A DNA stretch of 64,000 nt from Gigaspora rosea (GCA_003550325.1 QKWP01000127.1:434143-498142); one strand, 5' to 3'. Shown: positions 1 to 11,700, numbered from the stretch's first letter. Program-made: numbers and translations. Notes: generated by a model from the sequence alone, not told the origin.

Positions 1-327
1 GCGTGATCGAATTTGATTGGTCAATTACAGGGTCGCCATGAACTAACACTCTTTTATTAATATATAATTTGTAACAAAATTCAAATATCATACTAAATAT
101 CATTTTTAGCTAGTTGTACTTAAATACCATATCTATTAGGTTTAGTAATAGATTTCAATAAATTATATAGAAAGAAATCTGACAAGCATTACATAATTAG
201 TTTTATGAATTGATTATTAAAATCATTAATGCAAGGTTTTAGCGTATCCCCAATATAGTAAATATATAAATTAGTATAGCCATGGCCATTTTTGACATGA
301 CAAAAACAAATAAGTATTATGTGCAAA
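1..327. other. No gene seen; AT-rich flank
   Basis: I see no supported gene, RNA or repeat structure here. The last 8 bases (320-327, TGTGCAAA) are the left target-site duplication of the adjacent MITE. Confidence 0.5.
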
Positions 328-565
328 CAGTGTTGTCACTTGGCTATTTGGCCGGCCACTGGCCATGGCCAAATGGCCAAAATGGTCAAAAAAATTATTT
401 GGCCGAAATGGCCAAACATTTATAGTCAAACTTGCAATATAATTGGCTAAATTATATAAACTATAAATTTTTGACCAAAATTTGGCTATTGGCCATTGGC
501 CGTGAGCCAGTTGGCTATCTGGCCAGCCTTCAAAAATTGTTTGGCCGCAAAAATTGCCAACACTG
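328..565. mobile_element. hAT-type MITE, 238 bp
   Basis: A short non-coding element begins CAGTGTTGTCA and ends in the approximate inverse TTGCCAACACTG. It is flanked by perfect 8-bp direct copies of TGTGCAAA at 320-327 and 566-573, the duplication length typical of hAT transposases. The interior is packed with GGCC-type palindromes (GGCCAAATGGCC variants) and is visibly more GC-rich than its surroundings. It has no coding capacity, so it would depend on a transposase elsewhere. The perfect TSD suggests that it is relatively young. Confidence 0.85.
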
Positions 566-573
566 TGTGCAAA

Positions 574-1129
574 TAAAAAAAATAATATAATACTTAGCCT
601 TAATTAGATCATATAAAATTAATTGTTTCTCATAAGAATTTTAAAGTGACTTGTCCACTCAGCTATTACAAACAATAAAAAGCTAACCCAACAAGGCTAT
701 GAGAAATAACTCTTATGCAATATGTAATGTGTGTAAATAATATAAACAATATTTTATAAACAGATAAGTTGTGCCTGCCATATATAAATTATGTGCTATA
801 TTTGTAAATGCCAGTTTACAATAATGCTATACAAAAAGACCAAAACAAATATAATTTAATAAGAAAATAAGTTTGCTTTGAGTCTCAAGATAAAATACAA
901 GAAATTACTAATATCCAATAAGAATCTTTATTGATTATACAAGAAGTTAATAAAGCTGTAAGTATAAAAAAGGATATATATCAAGATTTCAAGGACAACA
1001 ATCTGGACAAAACAAAAAAGGAAGGATTAGGAAGACAAAATTGAATCAAATAATGTATTATAATTGTTAATATTAAAATTTGAGTAATGTATGATTACTC
1101 AATGTTGAAACATCAAATAATGTACAGTA
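574..1129. other. No gene seen; AT-rich
   Basis: No coding region is supported. At 1083-1127 there is a motif (TTACTCAATGTTGAAACATCAAATAATG) that recurs inverted as short tandem copies at 5212-5320, just outside the far end of the next element. Confidence 0.45.
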
Positions 1130-1410
1130 CAGTAGCCAACAAAAGCAACACCTGATCAAAATAGAAATTTTTTATTAATATAATTTAGGCAGCATATACA
1201 TCAAATTTTTTTTTATTATTAATAATTTAATACATTATTGAATGCACATGCGCATTTAATATTATTTGATTTTTCGTATTGGGCCCAAAACCACCCAAAA
1301 AAATGAACATATTAAAGTTTTTGTATCCTTTTTTAAAAATGGGTTTAAGATCGATTACACCTTTTTAAAGGCTTTTAAACTTTTGGATATTATTTTTTAA
1401 TGCTTTAAAA

Positions 1411-2364
1411 TTGTTTTTAATAAGTTTAGATTGGGGGTCTTCCTTTATTTATATTATAATTCAATTTTTTCTGATTTTAACACATTTTGTAGCAAAAAAA
1501 TATACAGAGATGGAAAATACACAATTAGGTTTAGGGACAAAAGTGCTAGAATGGGTTAAAGTCCAAGTTCTAGCAATAGTTAAACGCAAAGAACTAAGAG
1601 ACATATCAAATTTAGTACAAAAGACGGAAGTTGGTTCACAAATAATTTTTAGCACAACTTCTTTAGAGAAAGTAGTAAGAAAAAGCACAGAAAATATTCT
1701 GATAACGGAAAGAGAGTTACAAAGGGTTAGAAGAAAAGAGGTAGTATCTGTAGACTGTGTAAAGTGGGAAGTATTTTTGATAAATAAAATAGTCGAGAAT
1801 CGTACTCTTAGAAATAGATTTATAGGAATTTTAGATCAAAATGAAGGATTAGTTAGTTTATTCTTTTATACAGATAGCTCGCTCGGGACTTCAGAGAGTA
1901 TGGCAAGAATGGAAATAGGATGTGGAATAGTTCAAATCACAGAAGAAGGACAGCTTATACGGCAAATAACATGTGGAACTGAGAAATGGTTTTCTTCGAC
2001 AAGAGCGGAGTTAGTAGCAATCATAGCTGCACTTTTAGTAACTCCAAAAGAGAAGGAGGTAGAGATAAGAACAGATAGTAGTGCCGCTATATTTGCTATA
2101 AAGAAAGAGCTCGAGGCAGATAAAGCAAGACAATGGCTAAAGCTCAAAAATAGTGGGTTGATCGCAACAATAGTGGAAATAGTTAAAATGAAGCAATTAA
2201 AAATGCACCTTACGAAAACTAAGGGTTCTTCAGGGGATCTTTTTAATGATCTGACAGATCTCAAAGCCAAAGAAGGTGCAAATTGCGGAGAAGTTTTAGT
2301 CCCTTCAACACTGAGCACAAAAGATTTTAAGTTAAGATTCAGGTGGAAAAATAAACTTATATAG
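1411..2364 (+). pseudogene. LINE RNase H domain (truncated ORF2)
   Basis: An open frame of about 317 codons carries a type I RNase H domain. Visible catalytic candidates are the Asp in FFYTDSSLG, the Glu in STRAELVAII, the Asp in IRTDSSAAIF and a late Asp in FNDLTDLKAKEG. These are spaced as in the D-E-D-D set that cleaves the RNA strand of RNA/DNA hybrids. There is no credible start codon: the frame is the C-terminal remnant of a longer ORF2. It stops before the zinc knuckle at 2582, so the original protein is broken. The same domain, more decayed, is in the minus-strand LINE near 53464-53960. Confidence 0.75.
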
Positions 2365-2581
2365 AAAAGCCAGTATGTTCTTTCATGAAGATGTTTGGAA
2401 AAGTCTTAAATAGAGCAGAGTGGATCTTTGTACATAGTCTTCAAAATACAACACATCAAGAAAGAAAGTCTTCACAGTACTGGCCAATCTTGTATAAACT
2501 TCTTGAAAATGAAACTAAACAGCATAACTACACATACAATTACAACTCTTCGAAATAAAGTATATAAATAATATCTTACCG

Positions 2582-2845
2582 GTGCTAGAAAGGCTTAAGC
2601 AATGGAAACCAGATACATATAGAGATTACAGATGTATTGTTTGTAAAAAGAAAACAGAAAATGTAGAGCATTTAGTAAGTTGTGAAGTTTCATTGAATTT
2701 GGTACAAAATATTAAAGAGTATGAGGTAGAGTCAACTTTAAAAGAAATAGAAGGAATACAAGACACACCTGAAAAGAAAGAAGAGGTCTTAGTTATGATA
2801 GGAAAAGGAAGCATGCACAAAGAACTTTGTAGAAGGGTGCAGTAG
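2582..2845 (+). pseudogene. LINE ORF2 C-terminal zinc-knuckle fragment
   Basis: An 87-codon frame contains CIVCKKKTENVEHLVSC, a C-x2-C...H-x4-C knuckle of the kind found after RNase H in fungal LINE ORF2 proteins. A matching CKEEKEENQDHLASC lies in the second LINE (near 50170-50215, minus). A reading-frame break separates it from the RNase H segment upstream. Lys/Arg-rich coding-like sequence continues to about 3163. It is probably non-functional. Confidence 0.6.
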
Positions 2846-3551
2846 ATAAGGGGACTAATCACGAAAGAAGATTTCGAAGAGCTGCATCCAAGTTTTAAGT
2901 CCAACGCCCAAACAAGAAACTTTGTAGTAAGATTTTGAAAAAATTGGATGAAAAGGATTTACAACGATATCTGGGTCGCAAGATGTAAATTAGTGCAGGA
3001 GTGGGAAAAAGAAAATGGTATAGGGCATAAAGAAAAAAGAAGACCTTTCTCAGATACCAAAGGGAGGAAAAAAAGAAAAAAACAAACCAAAAAAGCAGAA
3101 ACGAATGAAAAGAAAAACAAGGTACAAGGAAGAAGTAAAACGAAAGAAGCTGAAGAAAGGTAGAAGGCTGTCCTAGATATAACCAGAAGTGAAGTCTTGA
3201 GTTGGATTAAAGGTGGTCAACGGGCTGAATGGTGGAAAACTTTTTAGTAGTCTTGACAGGCCGTAAGAGCTGTCTGGTGAAATACTGACAAATCTAAATG
3301 CAGGATAGGTCAGTATGGAGGTAAATCTGACTATAGCAGGTCGCACATAGGTATTCTTTGAACAACCGGGTGAGCCAATACTTGTAATTTAGGTGCCAGG
3401 GAGAATAGCTTCCTGTAAAGTTAATATTTTAAATTATAATATTATTAAACCTAATAAAGTATAGGCAAGACTGCTAAATTAAAAAAACCCCTACATTTTA
3501 TAGCTTTTCTAATAATACTAAAACGATAATTATTACATAAAAACATTATAC

Positions 3552-4356
3552 AGTAGCCTACCAAAATATTGTGGACACTTTTTAAAAATTTATATAGAGA
3601 TAAATAAATAAGTTATTGAGCTAAAAATAATACTATAAATTCTTTAAATCTATACCTTTTAAATAAAAAAAAGTTTAAAAAATTTAATGCTACAGTTTTT
3701 AAAATAATCAAATTTTAGTAAATTTTAGTTTTTTAAATTATTGCGATTTCTAAATTTTAATATGTTTTTATAATAACTTGAATTACTAAATATAGTAATA
3801 TATAAACTTAATTTTTTATGAAATAAACTAGCAATTTTTTTTAAATAAATTTACTTAGCATACCAAATTGTATATATTCTAAAAGTTTTATAATTTTTAA
3901 AAATTTATTTATTAATTTCTATATATAGTAATAAAAATTACTATATTTAGTAATTTGCTAATTTTAATTTAGTAATTTAATTCTAACATTTAAAGGTAAT
4001 AACTAACTTAATATTTCTTCAAATTTTATAAAAATTTGAAGTTATATGTAATTTGTTATGCTAAATAATTTTACTTAATTTTGAAATTTAGTTAACTTAA
4101 TAAAAAAATAACTTTTACTATATAGATATTATTTTAATTGATTTTTAACAATTATTGTTTTAGCAAATATGAAAATTGCAAAAAATTAAATAATTTTAAT
4201 TATTTTAAAAAGTATTGCATAAAATTTTATGATCTTTTTTTTATTTAAAAGATATAGATTTAATAAATTTATATTATTATTTTTAGCTCAATATCTTGTC
4301 TATTTAGCTCTATATGAATTTTTAAAAAGTGTCCACAATATTTTGGTAGGCCACTG
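3552..4356. mobile_element. Mariner-type foldback element, ~805 bp
   Basis: The left end CAGTAGCCTACCAAAATATTG and the right end, whose reverse complement is CAGTGGCCTACCAAAATATTG, are near-perfect inverted repeats. They are bounded by TA at 3550-3551 and 4357-4358. The inverted pairing runs inward well past 100 bp (3552-3690 against about 4210-4356) and weakens toward the middle, so almost the whole element could fold back. It is extremely AT-rich and has no open frame. This is a non-autonomous Tc1/mariner-type element inside the larger one at 1130-5209. Confidence 0.85.
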
Positions 4357-5211
4357 TATTTACTTTGACTAATAAAAAAATAAATCACAAAACAGAAAAA
4401 TATAGTCTTGAAGAACTTTAATATAAAAATTTTTATTATTTTTTTATTTAAATTCGAATTAAATATTAACAAACTTTTACCTATACTCGCGAACCACCTC
4501 AATCCATTAACAAGCCCTATACCAAATTCAACACCAACTATCTATTTCCTTTTTTTTCATTGTGTAATATTAAACTCTAATATTCTAGGTTTACTTGCTC
4601 GCTTCTCTTTTTGTTTTATTAAAAAAAGCTACACCTTCACTCATATATATTTCTATCTTTTTTTTTAATATTAAATTTAATATATAGTTATATTATAATT
4701 TCTAAAATATGAGCTTTTTATTGCTACAAAAAACTTAAATCACGAACAAAAATGAACCTAAACTATAAACAACAAACCGTATAAGCCCCAGATCGTAGTT
4801 GGAGTCATGCAATGCCATGTGTTATTTCTTCATTGCTTTTTTATAATACGCTTTTTTTTTGCTTCTTGAGGTCCAATGAATGTCTAAACAATGGTAAAAA
4901 TTTGTTCTTTTGTTATATTGAAGAAGCTATTAATATAATGTGTAGGGGTGTTGCATTGCTTGTGTTGTTTACTAAGTGGCTACTTTGGGTATAAAATAAG
5001 TGTATTTTCTTACTTTTTGCAGGCTATTAGGTGTGCAACAACTTATACTTGATTTACAGCTTTTTTTATTCTGGTGCTTATTCAGAAATCAAAGAAAAAA
5101 AGTAAAAAAAAAATTTGCTTTGGGAAATGTTAAAAAAGAGATAAGCACAGCCATGTTTTTACTTACGTGCTTTGATCTGCAAATTGGGCATTACATTTGT
5201 TAGCTACTGTA

Positions 5212-5345
5212 CCATTACTTTATATTGAAACATTGAGTAATATACCATTATAGGATATTGATACATTGAGTAATGTACCATTATTTGATGTTGAACCATT
5301 GAGTAACACACAATTATTACTTAATAATGAAGTATCAGCAAATAT
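5212..5345. repeat. Short tandem repeat, ~35-45 bp units
   Basis: Three to four imperfect copies of a unit reading roughly ACCATTATTTGATGTTGAA then CATTGAGTAAT follow one another. An inverse copy is at 1083-1127, on the other side of the 1130-5209 element. Confidence 0.6.
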
Positions 5346-5767
5346 ATTACCACTGCAGCAGCTCCCAAGTAACTACTTTACATAACTTAACACTATCTAT
5401 AAGTATCATGAGATTGTATAAATAATTAGAAGAAGTTATTAAGCAATGCCAAATAACAAATCTTCAAAAGCTAACAGATTATCTACATTTGATAAGTATA
5501 AGTAGGTTCATACAATTATTGCTGAATAAAAAAGGTAAAATGGATGCCAGCTATTAGATTGCACGATCAGTGTAGAGTAAGAGTGATTACATGGCAAGAT
5601 ATATCCAGAAGTGGGGAGAATATTATATATAAGCAGGTGAACTTTTCGCAAATCAACAAGAAAAACATGTAAAAAACAAAGGATTGCTTGGATTACGGTA
5701 TGATTTCTAAAAGTTAGTTCCTGCCAGCTAATTTTCTCGACACTATATCCCTGACAAAATGTTTCAT
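5346..5767. other. No gene seen
   Basis: AT-rich sequence without a supported gene. A 109-codon minus-strand frame overlaps 5508-5837 but has no recognisable domain and runs into the foldback arm at 5768. Confidence 0.4.
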
Positions 5768-6633
5768 CTATAGCACTTCTTGTTGACAGAATATTTCTTT
5801 GACATACCATGCCTTCTATAGCTTCTTTTACTGACATCTTATATTTTCAACAAGACATTTATCTGACATGATATATTTTTAATTTGACTTTTTTTTGACA
5901 CTAAGTTTTATTAAATGCACTTTTCTGACAACCCAGTGATTATCATATCACGTGAACTCATGTACTATATCATTTGTTTACTAGCACGAACAACTTGGCC
6001 TAAACTATACTATTACCTAACTCTAGGGTTTGGGGCACAGGAAAAAAATTAGTCATGCCTATATGGGCATGCCTTGAGCTGAGGCATGCCCCTCATGCCC
6101 ATGGGCTGCCCTTTTTAAATCATGTGATTGATATATAGTTCGCAACTTTATAAAAACTTATATATTAATTTAGTATCTACGTTTCTACCTTTAACTGACT
6201 CTAATACCAATTAAAATACACTTTATATATCACAGGACAAGGGCATGCCTTTTGGCCTTGAGGTATGCCATGGGCATGCCCTAGGGGCATGCTCTTAGAG
6301 GCATGCCTCATGCTCCTGTGCCCTAAACCCTACCTAACCCTAACCCAAACCTAACCCTAACTCTAATTTAGGCTAAGTGCTTAATCATGTGATGTAATGA
6401 ATATGAAAATATCACTATTCTTGAACTACCCAATAATTAATTATTTTTAAATGAAATTTTTAATCAGAGAAAGATATTGTCAAAAAAAAATATTGAAAAT
6501 ATGTCAGAAAAATATTTTTTTTGAAATATATCATGTTAGTAAAATGTCTTTTCGAATATATGTCCTATCAAGGAAAGGGGATGTCGAAAACATAGTATGT
6601 TGAAGAAAGATTCTGCCAAAAAAAGTGCTGTAG
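5768..6633. mobile_element. Foldback element with subrepeated arms
   Basis: The left arm (5768-6010, starting CTATAGCACTTCTTGTTGAC) is the imperfect inverse of the right arm (6345-6633, reverse complement CTACAGCACTTTTTTTGGC). Both arms contain spaced copies of a GACAT/TGACA-type motif. The centre is occupied by a separate hAT-type MITE at 6024-6332. I cannot define the TSD, so the exact ends are uncertain. No coding capacity is visible. Confidence 0.6.
6024..6332. mobile_element. hAT-type MITE, 309 bp, nested
   Basis: The ends TAGGGTTTGGGGCACAGGA and (inverse) TAGGGTTTAGGGCACAGGA are flanked by the 8-bp sequences CCTAACTC (6016-6023) and CCTAACCC (6333-6340), which match at 7 of 8 positions. 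The interior is a series of GGCATGCC-type palindromes. It sits in the centre of the foldback at 5768-6633, whose arms continue directly on both sides. Confidence 0.85.
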
Positions 6634-6723
6634 GTGAATTTTATATAGAAAATTAAATATAAAATAAATATAATTAACATTCTGATCTATCTATATATTT
6701 CAATTCTGGGTTTGCTCGATTTA
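6634..6723. other. Short AT-rich spacer
   Basis: Nothing recognisable. It ends in the TA target site (6722-6723) of the next element. Confidence 0.4.
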
Positions 6724-6742
6724 CTGTATTTACTCAAAATAA

Positions 6743-7266
6743 GGGGGCATCCATAAATAACATTATGTACCCCCTCATAGTAGTGCTGGACCCCCCTCTA
6801 CTATATAAAAAAATTTTTCAAAATCCGTATGTTTATATATAAAATTTTACAAAAACTTGAATATATTAAGATCCAGTGGTCCAATTTGTATGATTTTGGT
6901 ACCATTCGATTCGTCTCTATAAGACGAATCCAATGGTACAAAATCATTTCATTTGGATTACTGGATCACGTTTTATTAACGAAATACTATTGATTTTATA
7001 GTAATTTTATAAGAAAAATAATAACCAATAGTATTTCGTTAATAAAACGTGACCCAGTGCTCCAAATCAAATGAAATTGGTACCATTCGAATCATCTCCT
7101 CGAGAAGATTCGAATGGTACCAAAATAATCCAATTTGGACCACTGGATCAAGTGTAGACAAATTTTAATAAAAAAATTGCGTTATGTTGGGGGACCCCCA
7201 CATAGTGAAAAATCGTTATATTTTGGGAACCTCCCCTCAAATATAATGTTATTTATGGATGCCCTC
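6743..7266. mobile_element. PIF/Harbinger-like MITE, 524 bp, nested
   Basis: The element starts GGGGGCATCCATAAATAACA and ends in the inverse (reverse complement GAGGGCATCCATAAATAACA), with 3-bp TAA copies at 6740-6742 and 7267-7269. A 3-bp TWA duplication is the signature of PIF/Harbinger transposases. Inside is a long palindrome around 6870-7145 containing GGTACCATTCGA and inverse copies, so the whole element can form a hairpin. It is non-coding. Confidence 0.8.
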
Positions 7267-7524
7267 TAACACGCACCAGCGCATTATTTCGAGGTGATAT
7301 GTGTTATTTCGAGTACGTGCATGACCGTTATTTCGGGGTAAAGATCTAATTTCTAAAAAATTGTGCATTATATATGTGTGATGCATAAAAAACCTGTATT
7401 TCTTAATTTTATATATAGCTTTTCTGATCTAAGTCAGATTTTTTGACTAAAAAATTCTTATTTCTGCTTGTTATTTGAATTTTTTATTTTAGCAAATTAT
7501 TAATTTGGCATTTGGAGTGTGTAT

Positions 7525-7879
7525 TAGAGATGCATCAGTCCGGTCTGGTCCGGTCCCTAAGAGGACCGTTATTATAGTGTTTACGGTCCAGTTCGGTCAG
7601 GTCCTTTGGTCCTATAACAGTCCTTTAATGATTACGTCAATTTTAATGCATAAGATTTTATTGGCCAAAAATGATATAATTATTTACTGTCAGATGTAAA
7701 CAAACAACATATAATTTACGTTACACCTGATCAAGAACTTTGATTGGGTGATACAAATATCACAGTTATGTTTACAAGGACTGGTCCCAGAACTAGTCCT
7801 TTAATAGTTCCACGGTCCTTATCGGTTCCAGTCTGGAACCAGTCCTGGACCAGTCTTTTTCAAAACCGATGCAAACCTA
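7525..7879. mobile_element. hAT-type MITE, 355 bp, nested
   Basis: The termini TAGAGATGCATC and (inverse) TAGGTTTGCATC are flanked by the 8-mers GTGTGTAT (7517-7524) and GTGTGCGT (7880-7887). These agree at 6 of 8 positions, and both differences are transitions. The interior is filled with GGTCC/GGACC-type repeats on both sides. No coding capacity is evident. Confidence 0.75.
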
Positions 7880-8369
7880 GTGTGCGTTATATGGGGCAGT
7901 GTCAACTAAATAAGACTTATGGCTTTTTTCTATTTTGAGAAAATCATGTTTAAAATTTTGTATAACAATAACAATGATGTTCTATTATTAGTATAACCTG
8001 TTGGATCGACATTTGCTAACCAATCACATGAATCCATTTCTATGACTCTGCAGCAAGGATCGACAACCGGATATCCAAATTCTAATTTTAGATCACATTT
8101 AAACATATACAGCATTTCAAAAAGTAAGCATCGGTAAAAATTTTACTATATAAATTAATGCTTTAAATATCAAATTATATAGAAAAATTCCTGCTTTATA
8201 TGATGGTATAGTTAACGCATTTTTGCAAAAAATGCCATAAGCCTTGTTTTAGTTGATGCTGCCCCATATTTGGATGCACATGGGCGTTATTTCGAAACCA
8301 ACATGCTATTTTAAGAAAATGCAATTTTCAAAATAATGCCTATGTGCATTATTTCGAGTAAATACGGTA

Positions 8370-9897
8370 ACATTTTTGATTGGTCATATCTGAAAATCTA
8401 AATGTAGAAAAACTAGCAGAAATGCGTAAGATGATTATGACTATTATCATGGTCGAGTAATTATTATATCATTTTCTTATTAACGCCCTTAAACTCCTTA
8501 AACTATACAAAATCGTGAACGTGAATTTTTCAAATTTACTTTGTTGTTTGATTGCCTAATATTTACAAACTATTTTGGGCTAAAAAAGTTCACGAATTTG
8601 AAAATGTTTTGTATAATGGTCTCAAGTTCAAAAATAAGTGCAAGTGCAAGAACACAAATGCACCGCTATAGATAAATCATATGATTAATAAAAAATAGTG
8701 AATATATTAACTGAATATCAAAAAAAGTTACATTCAACCAAATATTTAATGATTGATTTCTAGAATTTTTGGTTAGAATTTTTGCCGCTCAGATTATCTG
8801 ATAATCCAAAATTACGGTCATGTTCAAAAGGTGATCAAATATAGCAATATAAGGTTTTCTCTTTGAAACACTTATTTTAAAAATTGGCATTCACCAATAA
8901 AACTAAGCTGCATACTATCTGTTATTGGATAACAAACTTTATTTTTTAATTTAATATATAAGGTGCGCTTATGGTGCTTTATTTAGTATGTACATAAAAT
9001 TTACAAATTTACAATTGTTTAAGAAATTTTAAGGCCGATAGAAGGCCTTTATTTACTGTGTGAGGGATCTGTTTAAGAACATTAAGTTCTCTGATTAACT
9101 GATGTGTGACTAAAATCATAATGTTAAAATTAACAAACATTTTATAGTTAGCTTATACTATTCAAACTAACCCACTATATATTGCAATTACTGGTATAGC
9201 GAACAAATTTTGTAATAGAATTTTTTATAAAAATTCATGATAAAAATCACAATAATTCTAATAAAAAACTGGCTCAACTATACTGAAATAGAGTGTGAAT
9301 TCTGTGGCAGAATTTTATAATAACATAATTTTAATGCAAACTAACTCAATCTTAACCATATACTGTAGTTAATAGAATAGTATGTTCAGTATCAGAATTT
9401 TTTTGTGACGATTCAATGCAAACTAACTCAGCATATTTGTGAAAATTATAAAATGCGAATTTACAGATTTTAACTAAGATTCTAAAGTTTATACAAAGCT
9501 CCCGTGGCAGAGCCACAGATCAAGTGTCAAATTATATAAGATAAGCAGCGATGAAGTTTACAATTAGCAAATTTGTAAAAATTTATATATATAGGCAAAA
9601 TCTGATTAAGAACCAATATGTAGTATCTTTATTTAGATATATTATCAATTAAAAAGATAAAAATTAAAAAAATTTTTTATTATGCGGTATCATGCGCATT
9701 TTATATATCATGTGCATTAATGCACATTCATGTTATAAAATTCCCATCTCTAATGGTTATGATAGCAAAAACCGGAATCACGTTCTTCCCGTGCTTTAAA
9801 AACACATATTGAGTTATAATTTTCATAGTCACAGCCCGAATTTTGTTAAACAATTAATTGATTAGAAAAACTGCAGATGATTTCAATCTCTAGTTGT
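8370..9897. other. No gene seen
   Basis: AT-rich sequence with scattered short direct repeats such as GCAAACTAACTCA (9343-9355 and 9419-9431). I find no supported open reading frame, RNA gene or complete mobile element. Confidence 0.45.
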
Positions 9898-10036
9898 CGT
9901 GCTTGAAGTTGAAAATTACTTGAAGTTGCCAATTTGGCGCCTGAAGTTGCACTTGACTGAGGTTAGCACCTGAATATTGCACGCGATAGCGGTAATTAAA
10001 TTAGCAACTTCAAGCAATTTTCAACTTCAAGCACGA
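9898..10036. repeat. Foldback of CTTGAAGTTG units, 139 bp
   Basis: The left arm begins TCGTGCTTGAAGTTGAAAA and the right arm ends with its inverse. Each arm carries two or more copies of CTTGAAGTTG, giving a strong hairpin with an approximately 60-base loop. The size and form fit a MITE, but I could not define a TSD. Confidence 0.6.
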
Positions 10037-10313
10037 TGGTGTGATTAAATTTTCTTTTTTAATGTCCATACTATAATTTTATATACTATGTCTTTAAATT
10101 TTCATATGATATTATCTGGCACATCAAAGCCACTGCTAATTATGACGATGACGTGCCGCTACCCGACTTTGCGAGTTACCCTGATCGTTTAATTTATTTG
10201 ATTTGATAAAAAAAACTTTATTATAATTTTTAATAAAATTGAATAATTGGATAAAGACTATTTATTTCAAAAAGAAGTAAAATAATTACAATTATAATAG
10301 TTGAAACACTAAA
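10037..10313. other. 3' flank of the RING-UBL-TerD gene
   Basis: Intergenic AT-rich stretch immediately downstream of the minus-strand gene's stop codon; nothing recognisable. Confidence 0.4.
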
Positions 10314-11700
10314 TTACAAAGTTTTATTGAACCACGTTAACCGCCTAATATTTTTCTCGATTGGATCATAGTTTTTAGCATTTCCGCTTGAGGTCTCACC
10401 AACTTCGATTACATTCCACATTCCTATTATCATCAAATAATAAGTCAAAGAAATAAAGCTCTATAATCACAAAATTAGGTATAAAAAATTTACCATTATT
10501 CGACCGATTAATAAGACACATTATAACAGCTTGAGATCTTCCTGCTTGACCTATAGTATAATTACATAATTGCCTATCCGGGTTCGCTTCATCATATAAT
10601 TTAAAACTTGGATTCCGAAAATGACCAATTGTTGGAGACCTCCATGAACTTAAAATTAAATAAAGCTGACCAACATTATTAGGAAGTTCATCGAGTTTAA
10701 TTGTTATTTTGTGATGTCCTCTAGCTATATATAGTTTATATATAGTTTAAATATATTAATACTCACATAAGAGCATGACTTAGTAAAAAAAACTTAATAT
10801 AAAAACCAACCGTTTGCGTGATCTATAATGTCACCAGAATGCCTGATATATGGTATGCTAGGATAAAACGTAGATAAATAGTCATATTTTTTCCACAATT
10901 CATCACCAGCATATATCAAACAAGTACCGTCAAGAAAATCTTGCCCTGAATGGGGAAATCCCCAATATAAATCGAAAGCCAAATTTGTTAAAGCTTGATC
11001 CTGTGTGATAGAATAAAGAACAACGATAAGTTGAATATGACTATTTGCATGAATTCCATAGCTTTCTAATGTGCTATTAGTTGTGTCATCTTGAAAATCC
11101 TATATAGGAAAAATATAAAAATTGTGATTAAAATAACCCAACGTTAGATAATATAATAATGATAAATAAATTTAAATAAATAATGTACATTAAGTTCCAC
11201 GTCATTATGAATTAATTTTTGTTTTGTAATATCTATCTTAGTGACATCCCTTAATGCATATTTCAAAGCTTTAACGGTTGTAATTTCGGATAATTTTAAC
11301 GTGATCTTTTTTCCATTCAACAATACAACGTAAAAAACATCGGAATTTGCATTAATTGGACCAGAAAGTTCGGCACGCGCTTGAGAAAGACTTTCAATAT
11401 CAATTTTGAAGCTTGCATTGTCCCAAAACAGACAACAATCATTAACTTCTTGTTCAGTTAATTCAATTTTACATATAGGACATCGGTGTTGCGTTTCTCT
11501 TAGGTAACCCACAAGACACTGACAAAAAGATTTGTTTTAAACGATAAAGCACATATATTGCAGCACTGAACGTATTTGTATAATATTGAAACGTATAATA
11601 CCTCCAAGCACCAAGACGTGGCATGCCCACATTTTGAACTAACTGAACCGTCGGGAAACTCTTTCGAAAGCTTTATAATTTGACACTGTCCACATTTCAT
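10314..11700 (-). CDS. RING finger / ubiquitin-like / TerD-like protein
   Basis: My five-exon model is 11700-11602, 11518-11189, 11099-10811, 10724-10494 and 10423-10314. All introns are GT-AG and the total is 1059 bp, giving 352 aa. Residues 3-55 form a RING-type finger: CGQC, then KCGH, WCLEC and CPIC. Exons 1 and 2 must be joined to complete it. About residues 70-155 form a ubiquitin-like fold ending in KLIHNDVELN...ANSHIQLIVVL, which parallels the KLI...L...LHLVLRL end of ubiquitin. Residues 165-315 resemble a TerD domain (FDLYWGF, IRHSGDI, ITIKLDELPNNVGQLYLIL, ending in AVIMCLINR). A RING plus a ubiquitin-like region suggests a ubiquitin ligase; TerD domains are known from stress and conflict systems, mainly in bacteria. 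It diverges from the RNF213-like gene next door. The RING has four residues between His and the next Cys, slightly long. The function is inferred; the structure is well supported, the TerD call less so. Confidence 0.75.

Larger units (their letters stand above)
1290..3487 (+). mobile_element. 5'-truncated LINE (non-LTR retrotransposon) fragment
   Basis: This is the 3' part of a non-LTR retrotransposon in plus orientation: an RNase H domain, a Cys-His zinc knuckle, a 3' untranslated region and a short A-rich tail near 3475-3487. Its 3' end (AATAAAG, then GGCAAGACTGC, then A-rich) matches the 3' end of the much longer minus-strand LINE at 49416-59199 (GGCAAGGCTGCC, A-rich). Both therefore belong to one family. 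The endonuclease and reverse transcriptase are absent, as expected for 5' truncation during target-primed insertion. The left boundary is approximate and I found no TSD. Confidence 0.7.
1130..5209. mobile_element. Tc1/mariner-type element with nested insertions
   Basis: The left end reads CAGTAGCCAACAAAAG after a TA at 1128-1129. The right end is the imperfect inverse (reverse complement CAGTAGCTAACAAATG), followed by TA at 5210-5211. The ends match at about 18 of the first 23 positions. A TA duplication and a CAGT start are typical of Tc1/mariner elements. I cannot recognise a transposase in what remains; the interior holds a LINE fragment and a second TA-flanked foldback. The stretch 4357-5209 has no recognisable gene. 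The outer flanks also resemble each other in inverse orientation, so the true element could be larger. Confidence 0.6.
6724..8367. mobile_element. TA-flanked MITE carrying two further MITEs
   Basis: The terminal inverted repeats are CTGTATTTACTCAAAATAA at the left and CCGTATTTACTCGAAATAA as the reverse complement of the right end. They are flanked by TA (6722-6723 and 8368-8369). The arms contain repeated GTTATTTCGA motifs in both orientations, and 7887-7930 pairs with 8225-8275. A TAA-flanked MITE lies at 6743-7266 and a hAT-type MITE at 7525-7879. The TA duplication suggests a Tc1/mariner or pogo-type transposase; no protein is encoded. Confidence 0.75.

Noticed and set aside
4269..5203. 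Several 60-86 codon frames as possible small genes
   Set aside because: They are AT-driven frames overlapping the end of a foldback and the non-coding arm of a transposon, with no domain, splice structure or supporting context.
6320..6365. CCCTAA/CCTAACCC repeats resembling telomeric DNA
   Set aside because: The copies are irregular and explained by the MITE terminus (TAGGGTTT), its 8-bp duplication and the surrounding foldback arm. There is no long uniform array.
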